From positions 41,981,880-42,045,879 of the forward strand of contig NC_054712.1 in assembly GCF_016097555.1 (NCBI RefSeq): a DNA stretch of 64,000 nt, given 5' to 3'. This document shows, one piece after another, positions 51,345-56,900 of the stretch (position 1 is its first letter; each line of letters opens with the position of its first letter). The position numbers and the translations under genes are program-made. The stretch is from Gigantopelta aegis (Eukaryota; Mollusca; Gastropoda; Neomphalida; Peltospiridae). The notes under the pieces are model-generated. The model ran no database searches. It was not told the origin of the DNA and worked only from the letters and a program-made list of their open reading frames with translations.

Positions 51345-53685
51345 TTAATAGTAAAACTTATTAAAAACTTATACTATTAGCAAGTCGAAGGAAGGAAGGA
51401 AGGAAGGAAGGAAGGAAGGAAGGAAGGAATGTTTTATTTCACAATGCATTCAACACATTTGAATTAGTTAAATATGGTATCAAATATGATTAAGGACCAC
51501 ACAAATAATGAGAAAGGAAATGTAATGGGCAGCAAGGGATATTTTATATGCAGCGTCCCAGATAGGATTCGATCCCCATCAGTGGACCCACTGGGCTATT
51601 TCTCGTTCCAGCCAGTGTTCCACAACTGGTGTAACAAAAGCCATGGTATGTACTATCCTGTCTGTGGGATGGTGCATATAAAAGATCCCTTACTGTTAAT
51701 CGAAAAAGAGTAGCCCATGAAGTGGCTACAGTGGGTTTCCTCTCTCAATATCTGTATGGTCCTTAACCATATGTCCAATGCCATATAACCGTAAATAAAA
51801 TGTGTTGAGTGTGTCATTAAATAAAACATTTCCTTCCTTCCTTCCTTCCTTCCCAGATAGCACAGTTGCATTAGTACATACCACAGCCTTTGTTACATCA
51901 GTTGTGGAGCACTGGCTAGAACAAGAAATAGCATAATTAATGGATCCACCGATGGGAATCATTTCCAGACTGACAACGCAACAGGTGAGTGCTTTACCAG
52001 TTACCACTGTGTGCTATACATGTATATCCTGCTCCTCTAAGGTATTTGGTGTCTTAACTAGAGCTGGCCGGTATTGAAATTTGAGGTTCGGTATCGATAT
52101 CGGTATTTTTGGGGTGATTTACCTCGGTATCGGTACGGTATTCGGTATTGACACGATACCGATATCGAGCTTTATTTTCGGTATACTCGGCTTAAAATGC
52201 ACGCCTGTGTTAAGGCTCACCCGCTAATTTCATCTAAATACAATTAAATTCTATACACAAGGCTCTCGTCTGATTTATACCAACCCATTTTGCGTTCGTC
52301 AGATATATTATTAGTGGTTTCCGGGAAATATTTTTCAATACCGAAATTTCGGTATTTTGAATTTTGCTCGGTACGGTAAATCGGTATTGACATAATACCG
52401 ATACCGAACGGTATATACGGTATACCGCCCAGCTCTAGTCTTAACTCTAACATATATCCAGGGGCGGGATGTAGTCCAGTAATAAACCCCTAGGCTGATG
52501 TGTGGTCAGTTCAGGATCGATCCCTGTCAGTGGGTTGACTGTGCTAGTTCTCATTCAAACCAGTACACAAAAAATTAGCTGGTATACAAATGGTTGTCTG
52601 TTGGATAGTGCATATAAATGTTTCCTTGCTACTAATGAAAAAAAAGTACCAGAATTCCTCTCTAAGACTATGATAATAATATTATGTTGGGTTGGGTTTT
52701 TTTTAATTGACATCCAACAGCTGATAATGAATAAATCAATGTGCTCAAGTGTGGTGTCGTTAAACAAAACACATTTTAACTAAGATATGGCCAATTCATC
52801 ATGAAATTTATGCAGTCCTATTGCACTGAAGAGGGTGGGATTTAGCTCAGTCAATTGAGCGCTAACCTGAGGTGCTTGCATTGCAGGATCGAACCACCTT
52901 AGTGGATCTGTTCAACTGATTGTTTTTTCTCATTCCAACCAGTGCAACACAATTGGTCAAAGGCTGTGGTATGTGCTTTTCGGTCTGTGTGGAAAAGTGT
53001 GTATAAAAGATCCCTTGCTGCTAATATGAAAAAAATGTATCGGGTTTCCACTAATGACTACGAGTCATAATTATCAGATGTTTGACATCCAATAGCCGAT
53101 GATTAATCAATCAATGTGCTCTTGTAATATCGTTAAACAAAACAAACTCTTTTTTATTGCATCAATTTAATTTAAAGGAACATTTTAATATGCACTTTGT
53201 CATACATAGGCAGGACAGCACATGATAGCCTTGGTGGACTCCCCATGAAACACTGTTTGGGTTGGAGTTAGTTCATCAAGTCGAAACTTGCATCGAAAGT
53301 GCAAGCTTGGCTTGTGCTTGCACAGTTTGATAATTCGACGTTAATCTTGATGAACTAGGTTGGAGTAAAAACAACTTCAAAGACGTTGTGTGAACATTTA
53401 CATTAATTTATTAAAAATATCGCTACCTGTGTTGGATTAACCATAGAACTAACTACAACACCAGGAAACATTTCAAACAGTGTTTGAAATGTTTCCTGGT
53501 GTTGTAGTGAAACACAAACGTCACCAAGGAAGCTTTTGAAAACAGCAACTCCAAAGTTCAACTCTAAAACGTTTACCTTTAGAACGTTTAACAACAATGT
53601 CAGTTAAAGTTGACAACCGATCTAATTCAACATTGTGTAGCTATAAATACCCCCTGATCACTTACTGCGCTCTTGCAGACGCCAT
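27942..53685 (-). CDS. PEPD: Xaa-Pro dipeptidase (prolidase), 16 coding exons
   Basis: Cytosolic Mn-dependent M24B metallopeptidase that cleaves dipeptides with C-terminal Pro or Hyp and recycles collagen-derived proline. Exons in transcript order: 53666-53685, 50900-51083, 49980-50107, 48586-48649, 47992-48039, 47341-47402, 46378-46422, 43950-44025, 39353-39399, 37957-38025, 36399-36476, 35478-35626, 31852-32036, 31359-31466, 28433-28516, 27942-28094. They total 1,500 nt, giving 499 aa (human 493), with every phase consistent. The N-terminal aminopeptidase-P-like domain is followed by the pita-bread domain with all five metal ligands: D277 and D288 (LFDLGG ... YASDIT), H371 (GLGHFMG), E413 (TIEPG) and E453 (RIEDD). 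The gene converges with DNAJA2 and is divergent from CCNDBP1. Introns are packed with arrays, SINEs and MITEs. Confidence 0.96.
28433..28516 (-). CDS. PEPD: PEPD coding exon 15
   Basis: Residues 422-449: [20 protein letters not shown], then RKYRSFGG. Phase 0 at both ends. Confidence 0.95.
28683..28962 (-). mobile_element. SINE type 1 with internal deletion
   Basis: Tail 1, body and head A on the - strand. The AGAGGAAACCCGCTGTCGCC segment between tail and body is missing. In PEPD intron 14. Confidence 0.88.
29500..29734 (+). mobile_element. SINE type 2, head truncated
   Basis: Begins within head A and runs through to tail 2 (GACATCCAGTAGCCGATGAT). Flanked by TTTGTGACAC at 29490-29499 and 29735-29744. 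Confidence 0.85.
29792..30340. repeat. 91-bp tandem repeat, 6 copies, in PEPD intron 14
   Basis: Unit: TACTACCAAATCAAATCCCA, TAGATGACAACATA(T/C)GAGG, CTAAAACACCTACCTGCTGC, ATATCAATCGACAC(A/G)TACAC, CACAGATATAAA. Copies are almost identical. On the transcribed strand each contains CAGCAGGTAGGT, a good donor-like sequence. Confidence 0.95.
30370..30665 (-). repeat. Dispersed repeat R2, copy 2
   Basis: Reverse-orientation match to 23085-23390 (ACCCCGTACATGTTCCAAGC, CTCTATCAAAAGATTGGTGC, ACCTCGAACTATGACCCAGC). Confidence 0.7.
30690..30905. repeat. 51-bp tandem repeat, ~4 copies
   Basis: Unit: ACCATGCCATTAATAAAACC, TTGAATATATATGTAGTCCA, TGGCAAAAAAA, in PEPD intron 14. Confidence 0.92.
31030..31250 (+). 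mobile_element. SINE type 4, 5' truncated
   Basis: Shares TTTGAGAATGGCCAA, TTGATGTTGATCATCACTTT and GACACCCAATAGCCGATG with the copy at 44181-44457, and ends in (ATTC)n. In PEPD intron 14. Confidence 0.85.
31304..31333 (-). mobile_element. Inverted type 4 SINE tail fragment
   Basis: (AATG)n followed by TTTAACGACACC is the reverse complement of the type 4 tail. It faces the copy at 31030-31250 and lies 25 bp from PEPD exon 14. Confidence 0.7.
31359..31466 (-). CDS. PEPD: PEPD coding exon 14
   Basis: Residues 386-421: [20 protein letters not shown], then [16 protein letters not shown]. Contains metal ligand E413. The donor is GTCAGT. Confidence 0.95.
31852..32036 (-). CDS. PEPD: PEPD coding exon 13
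   Basis: Residues 324-385: [17 protein letters not shown] ... [20 protein letters not shown], then DVGGYPE. Contains metal ligand H371. The acceptor TTATTCAG and the first ten exon bases are repeated many times in the upstream array. Confidence 0.96.
32788..34374 (-). mobile_element. Tc1-like DNA transposon, copy C (1,587 bp), inactive
   Basis: Inverted ends CTACTCAAAAGAATTTAAGG on both sides with TA flanks. It belongs to a different Tc1 family from copies A and B, as the ends are unrelated. It is inserted inside the intron 12 minisatellite. Confidence 0.95.
32986..34010 (-). pseudogene. Tc1 transposase (DD34E), several frameshifts
   Basis: Starts [20 protein letters not shown] (34010). Catalytic blocks [24 protein letters not shown] and [12 protein letters not shown] remain and give DD34E spacing; the end is GGFTHY. 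The protein is spread over at least three frames, so the copy is dead. Confidence 0.9.
35099..35437 (-). mobile_element. SINE type 3, 3' truncated
   Basis: Head B (GGCCTCGGTGGCATCGTGG on the - strand) and body are present. The last part of the tail is replaced by the minisatellite, so array and SINE are fused without a target duplication. Confidence 0.88.
35478..35626 (-). CDS. PEPD: PEPD coding exon 12
   Basis: Residues 274-323: [20 protein letters not shown], then [20 protein letters not shown] and [10 protein letters not shown]. Contains the metal ligands D277 and D288. Confidence 0.96.
35939..36243 (-). mobile_element. SINE type 2 with poly-A run
   Basis: Tail 2, body and head A on the - strand, next to about 20 A residues at 35919-35938. 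In PEPD intron 11. Confidence 0.9.
36399..36476 (-). CDS. PEPD: PEPD coding exon 11
   Basis: Residues 248-273: [20 protein letters not shown], then NNGDM. The end codon TG|T is split across the intron. Confidence 0.95.
36550..36813 (+). mobile_element. SINE type 3, tail lost
   Basis: The best preserved head B: GGCCTCGGTGGCGTAGTGG (box A) and GGGTTCGGATCCCAG (box B). It runs to AAAGAGTAGCCCA, then stops. In PEPD intron 10. Confidence 0.9.
36814..37956. other. PEPD intron 10, nothing further recognised
   Basis: AT-rich DNA with a short poly-C near 36951. No other repeat or exon was identified. Confidence 0.5.
37957..38025 (-). CDS. PEPD: PEPD coding exon 10
   Basis: Residues 225-247: [20 protein letters not shown], then CA. 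The acceptor is CTTCAG at 38026-38031. The nearer TTCCAG ten bases inside would break the frame and lose SIFQ. Confidence 0.93.
38088..38394. mobile_element. hAT-like MITE, 307 bp
   Basis: Inverted ends CAGGGATGTGAGAGG / CCTCTCACATCCCTG, with target duplication CATAAG at 38082-38087 and 38395-38400. In PEPD intron 9. Confidence 0.9.
38752..38940. repeat. 33-bp tandem repeat, ~6 copies
   Basis: Unit ATACTGGGTTCATGATATGA plus ATACTATATATAA. Because 33 is divisible by three, both strands read open through it (repeated [11 protein letters not shown] or [11 protein letters not shown]). No start context, splice signal or homology supports coding. Confidence 0.95.
38990..39165 (-). mobile_element. 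SINE type 2, degraded
   Basis: TTTGTTAAACAACACAACTT, GAGCACATTGATTTACTAAT and CATACCACAGCCTTTGG show tail 2 and part of the body. The head is missing. Confidence 0.8.
39353..39399 (-). CDS. PEPD: PEPD coding exon 9
   Basis: Residues 210-224: [15 protein letters not shown] plus AG. The acceptor TTACAG at 39400-39405 lies within a SINE target duplication. Confidence 0.94.
39410..39792 (-). mobile_element. SINE type 3, full length, inserted at the PEPD exon 9 acceptor
   Basis: Head B, body and tail 1 on the - strand. The target duplication TCACCTGTAACAAA lies at 39396-39409 and 39793-39806. On the transcribed strand this is TTTGTTACAG|GTGA, so the whole 3' splice site was duplicated, and the SINE tail (ACATTTCTTTCTTTG) now precedes the acceptor in use. 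Confidence 0.93.
39807..42240. repeat. ~41-bp minisatellite with a TTAGGGTTA core, ~55 copies, in PEPD intron 8
   Basis: Unit ACAACAGTG(T/C)TAGGGTTAAC plus AACATCACAGAGCTACACCAC, with length variants such as ATCACAGATCTGAGCTAC and shortened GTTAACATCAC. Most units include (T/C)TAGGGTTA, one and a half metazoan telomere hexamers. The left edge merges into the original pyrimidine tract of the exon 9 acceptor (TGTGATTTTGTTACAG on the - strand). Confidence 0.95.
42485..42666. mobile_element. hAT-like MITE, 182 bp
   Basis: Inverted ends CAGGGCTCACCCTG / CAGTGTGAGCCCTG. The flanks TGCCTC / CGTCTC match at only 4 of 6 positions, so the target duplication is uncertain. In PEPD intron 8. Confidence 0.55.
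43042..43096. repeat. Hairpin with 21-bp perfect arms
   Basis: CGATAACACATTTTAGAGTG plus A at 43042-43062 is exactly complementary to 43076-43096, with a 13-base spacer. In PEPD intron 8, next to a second hairpin. Confidence 0.9.
43219..43327. repeat. Inverted repeat with 22-bp perfect arms
   Basis: TCAAATATGATTTATATCTC plus AT at 43219-43240 pairs exactly with 43306-43327 across a 65-base spacer. Confidence 0.9.
43950..44025 (-). CDS. PEPD: PEPD coding exon 8
   Basis: Residues 184-209: [20 protein letters not shown], then EAHKE. Acceptor TTTCTCACAG. Confidence 0.95.
44181..44457 (+). mobile_element. SINE type 4, full length
   Basis: Begins ACCCCTGCGTGTGCTGTAAC, runs through TTGATGTTGATCATCACTTT and GACACCCAATAGCCGATG, and ends (ATTC)n. 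Target duplication CATTACTGGAAAAGT at 44166-44180 and 44458-44472. The head was not matched to a tRNA. Confidence 0.88.
44530..44560 (+). repeat. 31-base poly-G tract
   Basis: Uninterrupted G run in PEPD intron 7, followed by further G-rich sequence to about 44670. Confidence 0.97.
44885..46085 (-). mobile_element. LINE (non-LTR retrotransposon) 3' end, 5' truncated
   Basis: The - strand reads the end of a LINE polyprotein. First comes the thumb-region block [18 protein letters not shown] ... [20 protein letters not shown]. Then comes the zf-RVT block [14 protein letters not shown] ... [20 protein letters not shown], then a WKEV segment. Stops and frame changes separate the two blocks, so it is a dead fragment. 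The wording resembles the L1/Tx1 group, but the clade is an inference. In PEPD intron 7. Confidence 0.88.
46378..46422 (-). CDS. PEPD: PEPD coding exon 7
   Basis: Residues 169-183: [15 protein letters not shown], then TG of Cys. Short (45 bp), but frame and homology to FEVNNTILHPEIVEC are clear. Confidence 0.94.
46853..47275 (-). mobile_element. SINE type 2 (46916-47208) flanked by ~65-bp direct repeats
   Basis: Tail 2, body and head A on the - strand. The flanks CAAGAGTGTAGGTAATGATA...GTATACATACTGTTAAT and CAAGAGTGTAGGTTATGATA...GTATACGTATTGTTAAT are far longer than a normal target duplication. In PEPD intron 6. Confidence 0.82.
47341..47402 (-). CDS. PEPD: PEPD coding exon 6
   Basis: Residues 149-168: [20 protein letters not shown] plus GA. 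The donor is GTACGT directly after GCCGA. Confidence 0.93.
47403..47640 (-). repeat. Irregular tandem copies of the exon 6 acceptor region
   Basis: On the - strand, GTACTTTGATTTCAGCACGG (true acceptor and exon start) is preceded by GTACTTTGATTTCAACATGG, GTACGTTGATTTCAACATGA and GTACGTAGATTTCAGACATT. The units are spaced unevenly and share AAGTTTAAAAC and CAAAACA segments. Confidence 0.75.
47643..47991. other. PEPD intron 5 remainder
   Basis: AT-rich, with a T run near 47921-47935. Nothing else recognised. Confidence 0.5.
47992..48039 (-). CDS. PEPD: PEPD coding exon 5
   Basis: Residues 133-148: [16 protein letters not shown], phase 0 at both ends; donor GTGGGT. Confidence 0.93.
48586..48649 (-). 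CDS. PEPD: PEPD coding exon 4
   Basis: Residues 111-132: [20 protein letters not shown] plus D, matching HFKEKYAVDDVQYVDE in human prolidase. Acceptor TCTATAG. Confidence 0.93.
48911..49202 (-). mobile_element. SINE type 3, head truncated
   Basis: Tail 1 with (AAAG)n, then body up to CACTCAGGGTTTGGA, where it stops before head B. In PEPD intron 3. Confidence 0.88.
49264..49506. mobile_element. hAT-like MITE, 243 bp
   Basis: Inverted ends CAGTGATAGAAATAAGC / CAGTGTTCGAAATAAGC, flanked by ACTTT on both sides (49259-49263, 49507-49511). In PEPD intron 3. Confidence 0.75.
49980..50107 (-). CDS. PEPD: PEPD coding exon 3
   Basis: Residues 69-110: [20 protein letters not shown], then [20 protein letters not shown] and MG. 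Phase 0 start, ends with two bases of a split Arg codon. Confidence 0.96.
50231..50557 (-). mobile_element. SINE type 1
   Basis: (AAAG), tail 1, body and head A (TAGCCCAGTGGTAAAGTGC on the - strand). In PEPD intron 2, 123 bp upstream of the exon 3 acceptor. Confidence 0.9.
50900..51083 (-). CDS. PEPD: PEPD coding exon 2
   Basis: Residues 7-68: [20 protein letters not shown], then [20 protein letters not shown] and [20 protein letters not shown]. Aligns to the start of human prolidase (PSFWLGNETLKVPLALF). Acceptor TCTATAG, donor GTTCGT. Confidence 0.96.
51232..51429 (+). repeat. (GA)n and (GGAA)n microsatellites
   Basis: Polypurine (GA)n to 51340, and a separate (GGAA)n at 51386-51428 that is probably the decayed tail of the adjacent SINE. 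In PEPD intron 1. Confidence 0.95.
51430..52014 (-). mobile_element. SINE type 1, outer copy, interrupted
   Basis: Pieces at 51430-51555 and 51861-52014 make one - strand SINE (tail and body, then body and head). A + strand SINE lies between them. Confidence 0.85.
51566..51850 (+). mobile_element. SINE type 1, nested inside another SINE
   Basis: Head A box B (GGATTCGATCCCC) through tail 1 and (CTTC)n. Target duplication TCCCAGATAG at 51556-51565 and 51851-51860, taken from the body of the outer SINE. Confidence 0.9.
52059..52437. mobile_element. hAT-like MITE, 379 bp, with classic 8-bp target duplication
   Basis: Ends TAGAGCTGGCCGGTAT / ATACCGCCCAGCTCTA with GTCTTAAC at 52051-52058 and 52438-52445. 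The interior is rich in CGGTAT and ATACCG words that pair with each other. In PEPD intron 1. Confidence 0.93.
52460..52784 (+). mobile_element. SINE type 2
   Basis: Head A (TAGTCCAGTAAT, GGATCGATCCC), degraded body and tail 2 ending GTTAAACAAAACAC. Confidence 0.88.
52833..53150 (+). mobile_element. SINE type 2 with a variant tRNA-like head
   Basis: Head GATTTAGCTCAGTCAATTGA...GGATCGAACC differs from head A and looks closer to a tRNA (TAGCTCAGT box A). Body and tail 2 are normal (AAAAGATCCCTTGCTGCTAA, GACATCCAATAGCCGATG). Confidence 0.85.
53269..53357. mobile_element. 89-bp foldback MITE with 9-bp target duplication
   Basis: Ends TAGTTCATCAAG / CTTGATGAACTA, inner complementary segments (TCGAA/TTCGA, GTGCAAG/CTTGCAC), and direct flanks GGTTGGAGT at 53260-53268 and 53358-53366. 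Confidence 0.75.
53453..53507. repeat. Perfect 55-bp palindrome (27-bp arms, 1-base centre)
   Basis: The left arm starts CTACAACACCAGGAAACATT and the right arm ends AATGTTTCCTGGTGTTGTAG, with a single G at 53480. It lies in PEPD intron 1, 158 bp from exon 1. Confidence 0.97.
53666..53685 (-). CDS. PEPD: PEPD coding exon 1
   Basis: ATGGCGTCTGCAAGAGCGCA, then donor GTAAGTG: M-A-S-A-R-A plus two bases. Joined to exon 2 it reads [16 protein letters not shown], which parallels human MAAATGPSFWLGNET. A is present at -3 of the start. Confidence 0.88.
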
Positions 53686-53856
53686 CCTTTATTTGACACT
53701 TCAATTTTATGAAAAGTCCACACCCCAATCCAACCTCACTCTTTCTTCCTGCGTACACTCCACCTCTACGAGTAACATAAGCACACTCGACCTCGATACA
53801 GTTTTTGCGGGTCTCTAAAAACCTGTAAGGAAATACAAACAACCAACCAATCAGCT
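53686..53856. promoter_or_regulatory. Divergent promoter region between PEPD and CCNDBP1
   Basis: Only 171 bp separate the two start codons. CCAAT motifs (+ strand) lie at 53725-53729 and next to the CCNDBP1 start (CCAACCAATCAGCT). No convincing TATA box sits inside; a TATAAATA at 53642-53649 is in PEPD intron 1. Confidence 0.7.
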
Positions 53857-53944
53857 ATGGCTGACAAACAACCGATGGCAGAGCATGTTGATGTCCTGAA
53901 ACAATTTGTTGACAATTTACAGCTTGTTATTGTTCAGATTCAAG
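53857..53944 (+). CDS. CCNDBP1: CCNDBP1 coding exon 1
   Basis: Residues 1-29 and one base; ends ATTCAAG before GTTTAAG. The leucine/valine-rich helix HVDVLKQFVDNLQLVIVQIQ fits the family's N-terminal helix. Confidence 0.78.
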
Positions 53945-56900
53945 GTTTAAGCATGTCTTATAAACCTGATCATAATATAGTTATGTGGAATGTATTTAAA
54001 ATAGTTACTAAATAGAAGAAGAGACACAAAATTACTTTAAAGTTACAGTGTGTCCGAAGTTAGTGTGTCCGAGTGTCTGGTTGCCATAATTGATAATATT
54101 ATTATGGCATATAATAATATCATCATGCACAAATATGAAATACAAGTTCAACTGCACTTTTAAAAATGTGTGTAAGTTCGCTATGAACGACAGCCTCTTG
54201 TCAATTTCAGTTGACAGGTGTGTTTTAGGGTTCGTCTCAAAAAATGAAATGAGAATTCTTGCGCTGTACAAAGAACGTTTGGTTGAGGATACATACTATT
54301 CTCTTGTTAAAACCGGTTTTGATGGTTTCTAGACGTTTCGTACCATACCGTTTCGTAACCACTAGCATACCAGCCCTCTTTCTCTACCCCTAGGGCGTTT
54401 ACGTAATTATTAACACCCCCTTACATGTAACGCGTATGCCAACCGCTGGTCACTGTCAAAATTTCAAGCAAATCCCCCACCGACCCCTGGAAAGGTATTG
54501 TACCATACCTCTATGGATATAAATATATTTTGGAGGTATGAGACGACCCCTCAATCAAGACGGTAAAATTTGTTTAAAATCACATGAGAAGCTCAGCGCC
54601 TGTGCAAATCGCATAAATTCCCAGTTCTACTGGCGTCCCGCTAATTGAAGAAAAACTAGCTGGCCATTGGGTTTGCAGTTGACCTAGATAATGTAGATAA
54701 GCGAGCATTGCGAAACTATAGCGATGTGGTGGGCCTTTTATGTACCAAACAGAACTGGATCATCTATTCTAAATGCTTAAATAATAAAAACATTCCAGAC
54801 ACTGCAGCTTTAAAAGAAGTTTGTTTTCTTTAACGACACATCCTGAGCTTCACAGGCAGGACTCATCGTTCGCCAAAGTCGCCAATTGTGAAAATTTTTT
54901 GCAAAAGAATTTTCGGTTTGGCGAAGAAATTTGCAAAATATTTTTTTTCCCCATCTCAATTTTTAGAACCAAACATTTTCAACCCGTTTTGTTCAGTTGA
55001 TCCGCCTCACGGTGTGAATAAGCACTATTTGCATGTCCACATGGCCACTACTATTCAGTAGTGTACTGCCAGCTGCCTGTCGTAAAGCTAGAAAATGCGA
55101 TTAAATAAAATGAAATACTGTTTAAGACATCTTGTATTTTTTATATTAAATGTTTGATTACTGGCGACAACAAGTTTTACTTTTTATTAGTCATGTTTTG
55201 TTGTACCGGTTAATGTTGTAAATCTGGGTCACGTGGTTTAGTTCATTTCCACAAAGTGGATGCATTGAGGAATACATATTGTTTCTCACTTATATACAAT
55301 CATTATTAGTTAAAACTTTCTACATTTACCAGGATGTAATGGGTTTCAAAGATCAGGCATCGAAATAAGTCGAGAACAGTCGGGAGGTTACCACATGTAA
55401 GAAAAGTCAGTGAACAAAAATTTCAGTGGTACTTTCATTTCTGAATGTAAAAAAAAACGGCAATAAAATCCGCTCATCCACGTTTCATTTTCTTGTAAGG
55501 AAATTGCATCGATGTTCGCAGGCACATGTGCAATTGCAAGCAGTTTTAGTTATTCCGCGTTTAAGCAGCGTCCACTAGATGCGTTTCATTTTCTCGTACA
55601 AAATTGCACCGATGTTCGTGCGCACTTGTGCAATGGCAAGCAATTTCGGCAATCCGCGTTTAAGCAGCCCCTACTAGATTTCGTTTCTCGTACTGATGTT
55701 TGTACTCACCGATACAATTTCAGAATTATTATTATCTTTCATTGTTGTATGATAAAATAAGAGAAAAAAACCCCAGAACACTTCTATTTTCAGCAGTAAC
55801 CTATAGGTTATACCAGGCTATATTTTGTGGTAACCCGTAAAAGGGTTACCAGACACATTGCTTATTTCGATGCCTGAAAGATGATGAATATTAAACAATT
55901 TGAAGAAGAAAAAAATCATATGTCTGCACATTATTGAAATATATAAAATGACACTGAGATGATAAAAGTCTGTGAACTTTATTAATGTTAATAATGGACA
56001 TTGGTGGAATAATATGGTGGTCATCTTGAAAAAAATGGTCTCCATTTTAGAATGTTAAGTGAATCATTGATGAAAATTTAAGAACTCCCTAATGACATCA
56101 TTTATGCAGAATCAGACCTTGTTTTTTTACGGTGCGCATGTGCGATCACACTCGTACGGCACACCTAATTTCAATCTGGCGAGTGAAAAATAACGCACGT
56201 TACATTTAACAAACAGCGCACGTAAAATAATTTGTATATTGATTGCCCCTATTTACCTTATGTAGCTGATAGAAAGACCTGTTTTATAATACCGAAAAGA
56301 AAAAAAAAGTGACGTGAACGGTAGCGTCCATGCTAGCTTTTAATATATGACCGGTACTTATCTTTGCTATACAAATCTGAAAACACTGGTTTAATGGACA
56401 TCTTCGAAGATGTACCAATTCAATCAAAACTCTTTTGCCTATTTAATTTATTAAATAGATTTTACAGCGTTCAGTAGTGATAATCATAAAAATAATAAAA
56501 AATATTTTTGGTGAAAGTTTCAAATTAAAAAAAGGTTTCCTCATTTATCAATCGAGTCGTTAATGGAAATAATTCCTTTGTTAATAAAACTCCATTTTTA
56601 AAAGAGTTTGCATCATTTGTTTTGGTGGATTTAGCAGTAATAATTATAAATTAGTTATTATTAAAGTTTTAAGAACTGTAACCCTTCCAAACGACAGTTT
56701 TCTACCTCACCAAGTTTTAATTAAGCACTGCATTTTTATAATCTTTGAGTTATAATTACATTCTATAATACAATCTAAATTAACAACAGTTTATACCATG
56801 TAGATTAACATTTTCTAAACCCCATTCTAGTTTGCATCTTTTATTATGATAGACTTCTTTGGAATGTTTTTAGCTACATTGTGTGTACCTATCCAAATGG

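Noticed and set aside
53597-53842. Open frames on both strands across the PEPD/CCNDBP1 divergent region
   Set aside because: They overlap the promoter and the first exons in wrong frames. The spliced gene models explain the coding sequence there.
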